64,000 nt of DNA from Trileptium ribeirensis (Eukaryota; Nematoda; Enoplea; Enoplida; Thoracostomopsidae), in the NCBI GenBank assembly GCA_030248225.1, contig JASANE010029447.1:1-64000 (forward strand). The letters run 5' to 3'. This document shows positions 53,284 to 64,000 of the stretch, in pieces. The translations under genes were made by a program, and so were the position numbers. Under the pieces are notes generated by a model, which did no database searches, was not told where the DNA came from, and was given only the letters and a program-made list of their open reading frames with translations. Numbering within the stretch: the first letter of the stretch is position 1; every line of letters starts with the position of its first letter.

Positions 53284-53552
53284 CAAATTTGGAATTTCGA
53301 GGTTGGACAGGTGCGAAAATTCGAATTTCCCAAGATAAAGAACTGCCAAAATTTAAATTTACCGCGCTATACTGCTGCTAAAATTTAAATTCTTCGCGCT
53401 GGACAGCTGCCAAAATTTGAAATTTCCGCCTGGACAGCTGCCAAAATTTGAACAATACTCCGTCGGCCAGCTGCTAAAGTTTGAATTTACCACGTTTGCC
53501 GGCCGACAAAATTTTTAATTGTCCGCGTTGGACGACTGCCAAAATTTGAACT
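53284..53552. repeat. 32-bp minisatellite, eight units
   Basis: The AAAATTTGAA core recurs at 53316, 53348, 53380, 53412, 53443, 53475, 53507 and 53541 (periods 31-34). The unit is approximately GGACAGCTGCCAAAATTTGA followed by ATTTCCGCGTT. A single related unit appears at about 56680. It abuts the foldback element at 53568. Confidence 0.85.
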
Positions 53553-53567
53553 GTTATTAATATATTA

Positions 53568-54666
53568 TGCGTCGTTCACAGAGATCTGCGTGCACGAAAA
53601 GCACACCGTAAGCTATTGCAAAGGCAATACATTTTCGTTATATTATTGCAGAGTGTAATAATTTTCTGTTTTTGGTTCCAGCAATAGCGTTGCGCATAAA
53701 AATTGATGTTGCAATAACGTTTGCTTTTTAGTGCACCCAACAAAGAAACTATATTGTTGTTGCAACATCAATAGCTTGCTCAATGCCATTGTAGCGACAA
53801 TAGAATCTAACATAAATGCAGCGACAATAGTTTTCTCGTAGCATGTTAGCAACAGTAGCGGTTACGGATATATGTAACTGCAATATAATGCTAGCTTCTA
53901 TATTTGCTAGAATAAATTTCAAGGGATGGGAGCGGCTTTTATTTGGTACACTGTGACACTTATGGCGACCCGATACCCCGAAACTTTTAAGCCGTTTCCA
54001 CCTATTATAAAGCTGATCTCAATTTGCAACCTATATTTGAGAGGTCCCACCGAAACGTCGAGATATTCAAAAGTCTGCATGAATATATTGGGTACGATTG
54101 CTGATTTCTATAATAGCCGCAAGGATTATGTTATATATAAATACATATTATAAAATTAAATATGAACGATAGGAGCCTTGTGCCTAATGTCCAGCGGCTT
54201 AGGACATAGGTAGTCCCTGCAGCTGGGATAATTATCATTTTTAGGAGGCGAAGTTTGATCATGGGGTGGATAAACACCCGTCCCTATAGACACCAATATA
54301 TATTTTTAGAAGCCATGCAACCCATCTAAAATGATGGATCTTGGATATTTATGACATAATTGATCGGCGAAGGACTGCTATTAGAAACAAGAACTGCTAC
54401 TGCAACCTGTTATTCTTGCCTTTCTCAATTATACGAGAAATCGCATGTCCGAGTCATCACAACAAATGGTGCAACAACAATATAGTTTCTTTGTTGGGTG
54501 CATCAAAAGCAAACGTTATTGCAGCATCAATATTTATGCGCAACGCTATTGCTGGAACCAAAAACAGAAAATCATTACACCCTGCAATAATATAACGAAA
54601 ATATATCGCCTTTGCGATAGCTTACGGTGTGCTTTTCGTGCACGCAGATCTCTGCGAACGACGCAT
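53568..54666. mobile_element. Foldback element with about 198-bp inverted arms
   Basis: The left arm 53568-53765 (ATGCGTCGTTCACAGAGATC ... ATATTGTTGTTGCAAC) is matched by the reverse complement of 54469-54666 with few mismatches and small indels over its whole length. The spacer of about 700 bp contains more short TTGCAAC/GCGACAATAG-type words and no recognisable protein. A clear target duplication was not found. Long-TIR MITE or foldback transposon. Confidence 0.85.
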
Positions 54667-54889
54667 TAATAAATATGTTACAATATAGGTCGTATTATAA
54701 CTATTTATAACAGTCAAGCAATTTGTCCCACATGGTTCCGCCTAACCATGTGGACATTACATAAAGCTATCTGTGTAACAGGACCGTTCCGGCCCCGTTA
54801 CGAACGTTTGCATGATCCCAGCGCCAAAATCGCACAGAACCACGTTGGCACCTATATCCCGGTTATGACAAAATAAGCTGTATATCATC

Positions 54890-55265
54890 ATTAGTTTTAT
54901 AAAATGTTGTAAAGTATACCGTATATGGTTCGTGGTTCGTTTTATATAAAATGTTATAAACTACACCGTGCATCATCCGTGGTTCGTTTTATAAAACGTT
55001 GTAAATTATACCGTATATTGTTCGTGGTTCGTTTTATAAAATGTTGTGAACTATACCGCACATCATCCGTGGTTCGTTTTATAAAATGTTGTAAACTATA
55101 CCGTATATTGTTCGTGGTTCGTTTTATATAAAATGTTGTAAACTATTCCGTATGTTATCTGTGGTTCGTCTCATAAAATGTTGTAAGCTATACCGTATAC
55201 TATACGTGGTTCGTTTCATAAAAGTGCTGTACATTATACAGTACATAATCAGTGGTTGATTTTAT
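54890..55265. repeat. 45-47-bp minisatellite with dimeric higher-order pattern
   Basis: GTGGTTCG starts units at 54932, 54979, 55024, 55069, 55114, 55161 and 55206, with a degenerate start at 55252. The first five alternate between a '..ATATTGTTC' and a '..CATCATCC' type, so the true unit is about 90 bp. The frame stays open (54925-55131), giving the 15-residue repeat VVRFIKCCKLYRILF alternating with ..RTSS; coding is doubtful. Confidence 0.85.
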
Positions 55266-58200
55266 GTTACTTTGATTGCTAAATTTTACCGGGACGAGTG
55301 TTACGCTTGGAATGAATTAGGGAGAACTACGCTGTTTCGATTGATTGTTAAGACTGAACCTGGCGCCCGTACCGATAAAAAAAGCACGCAGAACCTAAGC
55401 AGTAGTCATCACACGTTGTAACTCTGACGGTTTGGTACCGTCCCGGAATAGGAAGCCCCCGGCTGTACGTCCAAATTAACAAGTTCATAGAAATAGAAAT
55501 GGAAAAATATTAAATTTACCTAGTTCTAGCTGTATACGAAGCCGTGGTCTTGGAGAACAACAAACCATGGTCAGCTCAAATCTCGAGTACAGAAGGAAAT
55601 TTGCAGAGTTATTAAGAACGACGGATACCGTGTTAATTTAATGGCCCGCACCCATCGGAAGTGTAATGATCCGGAAATGGCCGGAGTACTTCGGTAGAGT
55701 ATTTGAAGCACTTTAGCTAGGATCATATTGCCCCGGACGATGTTAAGATAATACCCATAACGCGACACGTTCACCGCTACTTACGCTAAGTTAGGTGGTC
55801 ATAAAAGGACCCGGACTGCCACCTTAACGTATATTATTACATATGTGAAAATATAAATCTATAGGTATTTATGGATGATGATGTGTGCTTACCAGGCCTT
55901 ATGCCTTCCCCCACCAACCGGACCATATCTCCGTGTGCCTATTGCAGGCAGACTGACCTTTTCGCCCTACTATTCCGCCGTGTCATGCCTTGACGCGACT
56001 CACCCGCCCGCTGCATCCTCGTTGCCCCACCCCATTCCTGAACCGGCGCATGCGACCCCTCGTTTTGTTCGCCGTGGCTACGTAAACCCAATGGCGTGCG
56101 CCGGACACCCGTCCGAATCTCCGCTGACCCGCTGTAGTCACTCAAAGGTGTCTGAATTTCTGCTGCCAACCGCTCGTGGGCACAGATAATCTGAGATTTT
56201 TCCTCTCAATTCTAAAATGGCCGAACCGCCCCTCATTGGGTTCGTCTCGTCGAGACGTCTCCAAAAATACCCGGCGGGTCACCGCTCGCCGCCCCGTTAA
56301 CCCGAGACTGCCGAGGAAAGAGCCCCCACCATTGCCGAACAATTAGCGCTTCGTCCGATTGCTGGTCGTTGCGTCGGACGACGAGCTGGCGGTCTGACCA
56401 AGGAAAAAACAGAGCAAACAAATTCAAAATTTTGGAGATCGAATGTCCCGGAAGTCGACGATATTGACCCAACCAATCTGGGACAGGAAATCAAACAAAC
56501 AAGATTCAAATTTCAACGAATTTTTTAATTGCTGGAGTTGAGGCTTGAAAGCTCAAATTTCATAAGAAATTTGCGGCTAGAATCACAGATGGGTGACCTC
56601 CGAGTACTCGGAGGCTTCAAACGTGATGTCGGCAAATCTGATTGAAGCCGACTCTCTCTAAGGACATCGACGGCTTACGGTAGCTGTCAAAATTTGAATT
56701 TCCTGAAGTGTCCACAATTGGACACTGAACGAAGACCCAAAAAAGGTGGGCGTCAAAAAATCGCCAACGATTGGACGGCGACAAACTCGCCATCCTTAAC
56801 TACAGGCGAAAATTCCGAGTTTACGACCAACGCGTCGACTCTTGGAATCAGTTCGACTTCGGCAGCGCGGAGTTCGGTCGACTTTACTGACCGGCTCCGA
56901 CGCATTTCCTTTGTTGATTTAACTAGTGGTTTTCACGCTTTCCAGTGTTTTCCTTTTACGTTTACGATAGGATTCGACAGTCGGAGAACCCGATTGGACC
57001 ACTTTGGCCTTGCGGAAGGGGACTAGCATTTGCTGTCACGGATCAACTATTGTAAGTCAGGAGAACTTAGAGTACGGGGGTTTAGTTTCCCCGTGTGTAA
57101 CAGTGACAGGTAATTCGCCGAGCGAAAATTTGCATGATAGTAGCACAAACATCCTCCTTGTAGGGCAACTTGAAAGTGATCGTTGAGCGCCCCACTTTCC
57201 CACTGACTGGCTACGCAGTTTAAACCACCAACTGACCTTCCTGTGTCGAGTCCCGTTTTAGGCGTTTTTAGGATTGCACGGAATTGCTGTAGAAGATAGG
57301 ACAAATAGCCGAAGTCCGTCTGATTCCCCGTGGTCTTAGGTAGGGCACACCAAATTGGACGCTTCTCGTCCAGATTTTACATGACTTGCTGCTCTGAGTT
57401 AGAGTTATCAAATATTCCTTCGCCGACTACGGTTAAATTTTCTTGAACGTGTATGCTTTTAAGAAATAGGGACTTGTTTAACTGTTTGTTCTTATGGTTT
57501 ACGAATTTACAGCTAAGTTGATTGTTCGATGCTCATGCCGTGTTTGAGCTCAAACAGACTTACTGGTTAGGGACGGAGGACTAGCCTCTGTCAGGCATTA
57601 GGAAGCCCGTAAAGTTTCTTTTATTCTACTGAGCTAGGAAAATTTGGGGACCCAAAAGATTGAACAAATTCTAGGCATTGAAGCTTGAGCTTAAGGTGTT
57701 TGTTGTTTATGCGAAATGCTGTCGAGGGATCGTCTCGGTTTGATTGCTTGACCCTGGTTTTAAAGCATTTAGACGAACTTGGTAGGCATCTTATTCGAAC
57801 ACAAATTCGATAAGGACGACTGACCGGGGAAATACAAGATGACTGTCCTGATCAAACAAGGAGCTGGAGGAACAAGGCCCCCAGCCGTTCAAAATTCCGT
57901 CCACCCCGTTTGGTGCGGCGAACGCTCCCTTTGGTGGTGATACACCAGTTTCAAGCCCCAAAAAAACTACTTTTATAAAGCAATTAAGTTTGCCGGTGTT
58001 CATAATTGCACAATGACATAGTCTTGTCTCGAGGCCAATGCCCAAAAAATAAACATCGTTAAATAATCTGATAGCAAGCCCTCGTGCCATAACTATTTAG
58101 TGCTCTTGCGGGAGAAACCCTTCGTGTTCCCGCCGCCAAAATAGAAAATACTTACTCCCCACCCCAATAAAGAAATCTAGCGGACTCGTTCTGGCCATTT

Positions 58201-60196
58201 AGGCCCCAAACCAAGCGAGTGCACAATCCGTTTTCTTTTGAAGCGAGTTGATCGCTGAGTTTAGCCAGGTTTCACTATTTATCCTGAGTTGCCCGTTAGG
58301 CTATATACCATGTACGACCATGCTTTAGTTGTGGTTTGAGTCGTTCTCTGTTTTGCCCTGTAGAAGATTCGATCCTGCACGTGGAAATTAAGCCCGCTGC
58401 AGAATCCTATGTATTAACCATTCAGTCACATTATGTCGATGTTAAGTCAACGGCATTGCAATACAGTTGAGACACTGCAACAATGCGGTGTACGAGAAAA
58501 ATACCTCCGATAGGGAGAGGCAACGAGGAAACGCCCAACGAGAAAAGAAAAGACGCAGAAGCGTGCGGGGCCGACCGCTCCATGCCAGTCCGCTCAGAAC
58601 GACCTCTAGGCTAGGAAATGAGACCGGACGACCGTCCGGCAAGGTGTGTACGATCCGACAAACGTGCCCCCACCGTGCCCCTATGACAATGGCGACTGAG
58701 GAAACAAATAAATGTTAGGTATCGTGCCATGTAGCTCTACGACCGCGTCCCACCGGCCTGCATCCGATGAATTACTCTACCTCCCCCTCTTCTCTTGCTT
58801 CCCTTTCGGTCAGTCGCACGGTTTGATATGTAAGCTCACTCAATACGGTAAATCGAACCAATGTATAATTATGGCTTTGAGCTTATCGCTAAGATGAGGT
58901 GTCGTACGCCCCTAGGAGCGCCCCATGACTAAAGTCAGGCTGATTAGCAAGCAGGTTGAGTTGCAGAGTTTGCTTAGTCAGATCTGGCCCTCGTTTCCCT
59001 TGTAACCCCGCCTAATGTTTGTCATCGCATGTAAAGAGTAGTTGCATAACACAACCCACTGTAAGGAGCAATTTCCGAAGCACTCTAGGGCCCCTGCTCT
59101 TGCACTCCATAGCTGACGAGTCGCTAACATTGAGACGTAGCAGGGATAACCGCCCCTAGCCCGCGACATACGGCTATCTGCTCGCTCTGATCCCGTTTCC
59201 TTTCTCAACATCCCGCGCCCCATAGTCTATAGTACCACCGCCACAGCCGCTGGTAGCTTCTACCTCCCACTGGTGTGAACGACTTGATCCGCCGCGATAG
59301 TACCCAGGAAACACTCGCCCCGGCTATAAAATTTGATCATCTGAATAAACGTTGTATTATAGACGAGTAACGTTTTAGTTGATACCGAGACGTTAGGGTT
59401 GCTTTGTGGTTTTTGTCCGCTCGGACGAGCAGGCACCGCTCGTCACGGCTTGTGGGTGAGACTGTCCCAAGCATTGGCGTGCGTGGCCTTCTGCTACTAA
59501 TCTTTGATCATTTGAACCTAGGGATAAAAGCTAGAGGAGCCCGCGAGAGACTCAGCCACACATATCGCACTAGCTCGGAAAGTCAAACGACAACCTTTTA
59601 TGTATTCAACAAATAGGCCACTTTGAAATTATACTACGTAAATTGTCAGACTCCAAATATGAATTAGTTGAGAAATGCATGCCAAGCTGTTGATCTTCCG
59701 ACGTTAAACTAACAGGGTATGTCGGAACCCTGTGGGGGGGCACATAGGCTACAATGCTCTGACACGGAGCATATCAGGATATTAACTAGGCAATTCAACT
59801 TGAGTTTCAATTTTCTAGGGCACTTTGCAACTTTTGTTCCAACTTTTAACAGAGCGAAATAGATCTAAACAACTTCCGATGAGTCTAAGTTAGGGAATAG
59901 CGGCTAGGCTCCATGACCTGTGAGCAGGTGTCGGTGATAGCCTCCCTGGGGGACCTCAGAAATTATACCAGAAACTAGACACGTGCGCAGCCAATCGGGC
60001 GGGGTCCGAACACACCCCGTGAAGCGCGCCTTCGGCCTGCTAAGCTCCGTAGCTTCTTGGGTCTGACCACGAATAGGGTTAAAAACATTAGCATTCACGG
60101 TCCGCCCTTGAGGTTAGGATAGCCGGGGTCGTATGGGCATGGTGTTAGGAAGTTGCGCCATGCAGCTGCGTCCCGTTATTACATCTGTAACCTCAG
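55266..60196. other. No recognised gene; G+C-richer region
   Basis: About 4.9 kb with frames on both strands but no domain recognised. Examples are 55875-56189 (+), 56694-57026 (+), 57791-58090 (-) and 58978-59223 (-). Composition is visibly richer in G+C than the left half. One unit of the 32-bp minisatellite type lies at about 56680. It may be retroelement leftovers or unrecognised exons. Confidence 0.35.
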
Positions 60197-60362
60197 GACA
60201 AAACTGCTAGACAGCCTTGACTGTGCCAATGTCTCAAACAGTCACGTTTCACTGTGGGACAAACTTGAGACAAAGTGCACTCAAGTTATCTTAAACGCCC
60301 CATTACCTAACCTCACAGGAGCGTTTCTATCGGTTATGCACAATGTCTCTTTTCGAATACAG
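60197..60362 (+). CDS. Candidate internal exon, second gene
   Basis: A strong acceptor (CATCTGTAACCTCAG|) and donor (ATACAG|GTAAAC) bound 166 nt that are open in one frame. It encodes 55 residues from TKLLDSLDCANVSNSHVSLW through DKLETKCTQVILNAPLPNL to SVMHNVSFRIQ, ending in phase 0. The next candidate exon has an acceptor in phase 0. The alternating strand pattern and 'APLPxL' faintly recall VPS13/BLTP lipid-transfer proteins; this is an impression only. Confidence 0.45.
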
Positions 60363-60834
60363 GTAAACTCGATGAGTTGTGCACGTTCAAAAGGAAATGA
60401 TCCCTATAATGTCTCCCGAGATGCAAAAAGACACTTTGTGATTTATGCCTTGTAGATTTTACAATTTGGAAGGAGCAAAACTAATATTTAGGCTATGCCG
60501 CAGAGATATTGCATTAAACTAAATGGTAGGCTTTTTCTCATGTGGTTGAAAATATCCACCACTGAAAACAATACTGCCCCCATTTTAGTTCATGAGACAG
60601 AACGCACCTTTGAGCCACCCTAGTCCCCCTACTGGTGTTTTTTAAACAACACCGCAGATAGTTTATTTAGCCGCATTTAGTGCGGCCCAAAACATACCAA
60701 TATATCAACAAAAACATATCGCACAGCTGAAACATTTTATTTACAGCGCAACACGAATCTAGGTAACACCCGCTATTCCTCTACCGCAATGGGTTGGGAA
60801 TGTTTGTGTGATTTCAGTTATCCCGACCCTACAG

Positions 60835-60982
60835 CTAGATCCGCTGTCCCTGCGCATAAGCGACCACGAAGTTGCAGCTTTTTTGGAGGCTTTCCAACCT
60901 AAAGCTGGCAGCGACAAGAGCACAGGTTCATTGACCAATAACAGTTCGGAGAGCACTTTCAGAATTGATGTGGGTTATGTGG
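60835..60982 (+). CDS. Candidate internal exon, second gene
   Basis: Acceptor CCCTACAG| (an alternative lies 17 bases upstream at TTTCAG|) and donor TGTGG|GTAGGT bound 148 nt. It encodes LDPLSLRISDHEVAAFLEAF, then QPKAGSDKSTGSLTNNSSES and TFRIDVGYV, ending in phase 1. It joins the preceding candidate in phase 0. 'DPLxLxxSxxExxxLLxxF' is a pattern seen in VPS13-type proteins (weak). Flanking exons were not found. Confidence 0.42.
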
Positions 60983-63877
60983 GTAGGTTTGACCTTTTTT
61001 GAAGTCCGCTTTGGGCGGCGTCACCTCGAACTGCTCGAGCTACGATCGACTGAAGATGTTGTCGTACCCACATAACATGACGACACAAGTGGCCTTCGGT
61101 GAGATGGTCACGCTGGCAATTGTTTCAGCGATACCAATGTGAGTCCAACCAACTCAAAAACAAGTCAATTTTACTGTTGCGTCATATAGAGAAGTGGCAA
61201 GGCTAGATTTTCTCCCAGAATAATGACTCTTGTCAATATTACGTTTCCTGTTTGTTTAAATTCGCGCACTTTTCCGTTGAGTCGGCCCGTGACGTTATTG
61301 CAGCGTCCTAGTGCACCGGCCCGCTTTAGTTGCTGTCTTGAGCGTTCGACGCCCAAGAAGCTGTCTTGCGAGCCCTCGAGTAGAAGTCGATTGTTGGCGC
61401 CACGAAGTACTCGTTCATATTCTGGCAATACGAATTTACTCAACAAGATAAGCACATGGCATGTGGTCAAAGTGGTTTCAGGCAGGCTTTGGCGATATCA
61501 CCGACATGTTCATTTCATTTTTTATTTCATGGGCTCAAAATTTCATGGATCCCCTACCATTTCCAACATTTCAATGCAAAACAAACAAGGCATTGCTCTA
61601 TGTTGCGTTGACAGGGAAGCCTAGCTGACCATCAAAACTAGTGAAAGACTTTAAATTTGTAAGAAACGAAATTCAATAAACTACAACAGAAAATGTGCAG
61701 ATTAAATAAGATAAAGAGCGACAACCGCTCCTCTCAAAATTTTCTCCGACCGGTCCCAACTCCGTATTGAGCACCTTCCTTTATTACCCGTGTGCTACCA
61801 AATCCTTTGTCCCCCTGTGCCCCAAGCCAGAAGCTGAGAATGAGATTCAAAATTTAAAATAAAATATGTAACTATAAAAAGTAATGTCACTCACAGCGAC
61901 CAAAACAAGGAAGAAAAATATATATTTGACAATAGCCGAACAGCGCCAAAAGAGTCCGAACACAACCTAATCTCGCGCTGATCTTCACTGAGGTTGACGG
62001 TGAGGAGAAAAATAACAATAAAACAGCCTTTTCATATAAAAATTTCGAAATTCATTCAGTAGTTTGCCCGTTAGAGGCCTTTTTAGGTGGATAAAGTGGA
62101 TTTTTAGGTGGAGAAAGTTTTCGCCGGATTTCGATTTAAATTATAGGAGAGGAACGATTGAAAGCGGTAAACTCTACTCTAATTTGGGCATTTTTAGAGA
62201 TTTTGGCAAAGTTAGAGCGGTTAAAATAGGATGTTTATACAACCAAATACAGGGCGTCTGGGCTCTTACCCGTTGATCGTTTGCAATTCCTAGCGCCCGA
62301 TTTAGGGTTCCAAATGTCCACTGGCAATAGCCTTTATTTGATCAATCAATAAACTCAGGATTTCCGAAACAACATCGCCCACATTTTTCTAATATCAATT
62401 TGGCTATTTAGTCCTAATGTAACAGCCCGAATTTTGCGGAATTCGTAAAACACCTAAAACACATTCAAAATTTGTAGGGAAAAAGGAATGGACGACCGGA
62501 TACCGGTGGAGTGTGACCTCCATATGAATTGATATAATAGTGTAGTATTGCATTGATTATGAAAATAAACAATTGTATTTCGTTGGTGTTGTACCTGTAA
62601 GGTCACACTCCACCGCCCGAAGGTGCTCGGGATGATTTTGGCACCGAAAATGAAAGAAAGATAGCGGTTAGCGGTGTCCGGTTGATCCATGTGAAATTGC
62701 ATTGATGGAGTAATTTGTGCATAAATTGTTTCGTATATTATATTGTACTTGTTGTGAAGGACGGGTGTGCGCTCGGAGGGGCCTGGGACCGACGGATGTT
62801 TCAGGAATCTTTGGTCTCAAGAGAAAATTCGGTCGCCCTGACCCTAGTCCCAGCGCACACGCCGTTGCATTACCATAGACTGCCAATATCTGCGGTGCGT
62901 CGTTGCTTATTACGTACTCATGTACATAAAAATATATAACTATTTAACAGTGGAGTCAGGGGAATCGATCCCATTCGGATATCCAAGAGTTTCAGGTTCG
63001 GAAAAGCGAAAGAGCGGATATTGCGGCATACAAAATTTCTAAGGCCCTATATTCAGGTGCGGCGCCAAAAGTCCAAATTTCGGATTTTCCGCCTAGCTCT
63101 GGGGAACGCGGCTGACTAAACCTTATAAAGGACTCCCTAGGGGCGTCAAATTGTCCAGGCGGGTCAAAAATTTGGTTCCCCTAAATACTTACGGATTCCC
63201 GAACAGGCGCTTAAGTCGCCAATTTTCCAAGCCGAAAAGGACACCTAAAATAATCAGAACTCCTCGATTTTTTGAGTCCAGTACACTTATCGGTTGCCAC
63301 CCTAACTGTTTAGTCGAAAACCGGAGCCGTCCACCCCCGCGGGTCCGCACCGGATCCTCTAAACCCAAATGGCACATCAAACTTTCGGGTTTTATGTGCT
63401 TAAATCGGCCTCTAACGGGCGTCTCGTGGGAGAAATTTTTAATTTCATTAGTAGCCGGTCTGCCAGGGCAGGCTTCCGGTCTTGCCCCCAACCTAGATCC
63501 TACGATGTCGGCGAAAATGTGCCGATATCCCTATGAGCAAACAGCGCCCTGAGCGCCGTTATAATTTTCTCTTAAAATTTTGCGGCACCGACCAGCGGGC
63601 GGTTTTGTTTTTCTGGCAACTGTCGGCCACTGCCCAGCAAGCAGCCATATTTATGCTGTTATATCTGATGTTTTGGGGTGCCGACCTTATATATATGCGG
63701 CTCGTCAGATGTAGGAGCATTGGTTGAAGTTTGAATTTTGAGAAGGGTTTGCGCATCTTTGTCATTATATTTATATTTATCTGTTGTTTGTCGTGTAAGT
63801 TTTGCTTGTAAAATTTTGAATTTAAATTCTTAGGGGTCACGAGAGATCAGAGAAAAGAAAGGGGATCTAAGCCGGCA
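60983..63877. other. No firmly recognised gene
   Basis: Possible continuation of the second gene. A stretch after CAGTGGTTTCAG-type text at about 61480 is open in phase with the previous donor ('RLWRYHRHVHFIFYFMGSKF') and stops at 61624, but without similarity support. TGGCGCCACGAAG at about 61396 resembles an LTR-element primer site, with no LTR pair visible. 62980-63560 has a low-information G+C-rich composition. Confidence 0.3.
62505..62614. repeat. 15-bp perfect inverted repeat, 80-bp spacer
   Basis: GGTGGAGTGTGACCT (62505-62519) and AGGTCACACTCCACC (62600-62614) are perfect complements. The A+T-rich spacer has no coding content. It could be a miniature TIR element; no target duplication is evident. 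Confidence 0.6.
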
Positions 63878-63906
63878 TATAAAAGAGAGCTGCGTATTCC
63901 ATCAGT
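63878..63906 (+). promoter_or_regulatory. TATA box plus TCAGT initiator
   Basis: TATAAAAG at 63878-63885 is followed by TCAGTG at 63902, placing the A of the initiator 26 bases from the first T of the TATA box. This is a standard metazoan core-promoter spacing. The downstream transcript runs off the window. It could be a gene or an LTR promoter. Confidence 0.5.
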
Positions 63907-64000
63907 GGGACCAGTCGAGCTGTTTAGCTGCAAGAAATTTGACGTGTTTTTGTCGGCGGTTGTCGCCGTGGCTTTTCGTGTTTTGACAGTTCTTCCCTCT

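Noticed and set aside
61396..61410. LTR-retrotransposon primer-binding site (TGGCGCC..)
   Set aside because: No LTR pair, gag or pol sequence is visible around it.

Overview
The window is nuclear DNA from an A+T-rich, repeat-dense metazoan genome, probably an invertebrate. The evidence is GT-AG introns, small exons separated by long introns, CR1/L2-like LINEs, hAT-like DNA elements, minisatellites and a TATA/Inr promoter. Nothing here fixes the phylum. No bacterial operon, CRISPR array or rRNA/tRNA gene was seen.

Main host gene: eight minus-strand exons between 36852 and 3509 join in perfect phase into 218 residues of an NDRG-family (N-myc downstream-regulated, alpha/beta-hydrolase fold) protein. 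The exons are 36772-36852, 31256-31319, 30812-30929, 29319-29381, 27754-27814, 26405-26491, 25119-25193 and 3509-3613. The intron before the last exon found is 21.5 kb and carries two tandem defective LINEs, another LINE fragment, a hAT cluster, a Helitron-like block and a 177-bp triplication. The C-terminal exons were not found.

Mobile DNA: (1) CR1/L2-like LINEs at 5.3-12.8 kb (minus strand, a 3.6-kb tandem duplication with a shared deletion of the RT core), 13.3-14.1 kb, 36.2-36.6 kb, 39.8-41.8 kb, and 43.2-51.1 kb. In the last, an old degenerate element is split by a younger one with an intact 1000-residue endonuclease/reverse-transcriptase frame at 45271-48285. (2) A non-autonomous hAT-like family with CAGGGARTAACCGG ends and CCGG-rich subterminal repeats: three complete copies with exact 8-bp target duplications and three fragments. 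(3) Foldback elements at 53568-54666 and 28278-28747. (4) Helitron-like blocks at 18561-19624 and 44831-48569. (5) tRNA-SINE-like fragments near 26.7-27.0 kb.

Tandem repeats are frequent: G-tract motifs at 0-1.1 kb, 174-bp, 177-bp, 156-bp, 207-bp and about 70-bp units, a 32-bp minisatellite at 53.3 kb and a 45-47-bp minisatellite at 54.9 kb with a dimeric higher-order pattern.

Right end (about 55.3-64 kb): base composition is visibly richer in G+C and long stretches hold nothing recognisable. Two well-spliced plus-strand exon candidates (60197-60362 and 60835-60982) share a phase and may belong to a second gene. A TATA/Inr core promoter lies at 63878-63906.
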